Assembly (NCBI RefSeq): GCF_000686045.1
Contig: NZ_JMLV01000004.1
Coordinates: 62,001 to 126,000 of the forward strand
Source: Fodinicurvata fenggangensis DSM 21160
GTDB taxonomy: Bacteria > Pseudomonadota > Alphaproteobacteria > Kiloniellales > DSM-21159
Direction of reading: 5' to 3'
DNA length: 64,000 nucleotides
Shown here one piece after another: positions 63,708-64,000 of this stretch. The notes beneath the pieces are model-generated. The model made no database searches. It worked only from the letters and a program-made list of their open reading frames with translations, and was not told the DNA's origin. A program made the position numbers and the translations under genes. How positions within the stretch are numbered: the stretch's first letter is position 1; the number at the start of each line of letters is the position of its first letter.

Positions 63708-64000
63708 GGCTTGCTCCGCATTGGCGCCAAGGCCTGTTTCTCGGCGGTTGCGATGCGCACCAGGAGTTGATCGCGATTGGCGGAGATATCAGCCACCGTG
63801 AGATCGTCGAGAACGGCCATGAAGGCGCGCGTCGCCTCGTGCAGACCCCGGGAAAGCCGGCAGACCCCGATGAGGGGACAGGTGTTCGACGCCGGGTTGA
63901 AGCATTCAACCACATCGAGCGGCCCCTCGGTCAGCCGAATGACGTCGCCCACGACGATCTCCTCGGCTGGACGGGCGAGCTGGAACCCGCCGCCACGCCC
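63704..64000 (-). CDS. Rrf2-family regulator (NsrR-like), 3' part only
   Basis: The frame is open to the window edge, so the N-terminal winged helix lies outside. The visible 98 residues have 'GRGGGFQLARPAEEIVVGDV' and the three-cysteine motif 'ECFNPASNTCPLIGVC' (C-x7-C-x5-C), the iron-sulfur ligands of NsrR-like Rrf2 regulators. These respond to nitric oxide or other reactive species. The overlap with the Crp/Fnr gene suggests the two regulators are made together. The exact subgroup needs the missing part. Confidence 0.85.
   Translation of the reverse strand, partial: GRGGGFQLARPAEEIVVGDVIRLTEGPLDVVECFNPASNTCPLIGVCRLSRGLHEATRAFMAVLDDLTVADISANRDQLLVRIATAEKQALAPMRSKP

Overview
The window is GC-rich, densely coding DNA from an alphaproteobacterium. 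The supporting signs are a FNR-type regulator beside narK-narK-narGHJI, several TAXI-type TRAP transporters, a DMSP demethylase-like gene, and DUF442-FAD and SulP sulfur genes. A halotolerant or marine Rhodospirillales or Rhodobacterales-like organism fits best; the genus cannot be fixed from sequence alone. Nearly all of the window is protein-coding. I saw no rRNA, tRNA, CRISPR array or intact insertion sequence.

Region 1 (1-12.4 kb) is anaerobic nitrate respiration: the end of an NnrS gene, an oxygen-sensing FNR homologue, two NarK transporters, narGHJI, a parvulin isomerase and a hemerythrin-like protein. A well-formed FNR box lies between fnr and narK. Region 2 (12.4-14.5 kb) holds a secreted GPGY-repeat protein and a hydrolase-OsmC fusion.

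Region 3 (14.5-30.1 kb) looks like a catabolic island for an unidentified small carboxylate or conjugate. It carries two GntR/FCD regulators, two ThDP-dependent enzymes, a TauE/SafE exporter, a VOC protein, a TAXI-TRAP uptake system, a gamma-glutamyltransferase-family protein, an SDR with a degenerate active site, and tcuAB (tricarballylate oxidation). TGTATACA-like palindromes lie at three of its promoters. Region 4 (30.1-39.8 kb) is one long operon: a beta-hydroxyacid dehydrogenase, an SCP2-like protein, an alpha/beta hydrolase, a complete branched-chain-amino-acid-type ABC importer and an aldehyde dehydrogenase. A convergent IclR regulator closes it, and AGAA/TTCT palindromes flank it.

Region 5 (39.8-48.3 kb) is transport-rich: MFS, universal stress protein, BCCT carrier, zinc alcohol dehydrogenase, a second TAXI-TRAP system and a small membrane protein. 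Region 6 (48.4-53.2 kb, minus strand) runs Lrp regulator, DmdA-like demethylase, OsmC, a crotonase-fold protein without the catalytic glutamates, and an acyl-CoA ligase. It looks like part of a DMSP demethylation pathway, and the BCCT carrier of region 5 could supply substrate.

Region 7 (53.3-56.7 kb) has a LysR gene divergent from a small ORF coupled to an epoxide hydrolase, a 600-base stretch with no convincing gene, and an orphan Rap1a/Tai-like secreted protein. Region 8 (56.9-64 kb, minus strand) is a sulfide/persulfide cluster: a partial Rrf2/NsrR-like regulator, a Crp/Fnr regulator, a DUF2892 membrane protein, two persulfide-dioxygenase-like metallo-beta-lactamase proteins, a DUF442-FAD oxidoreductase fusion, a SulP permease and a broken rhodanese gene.
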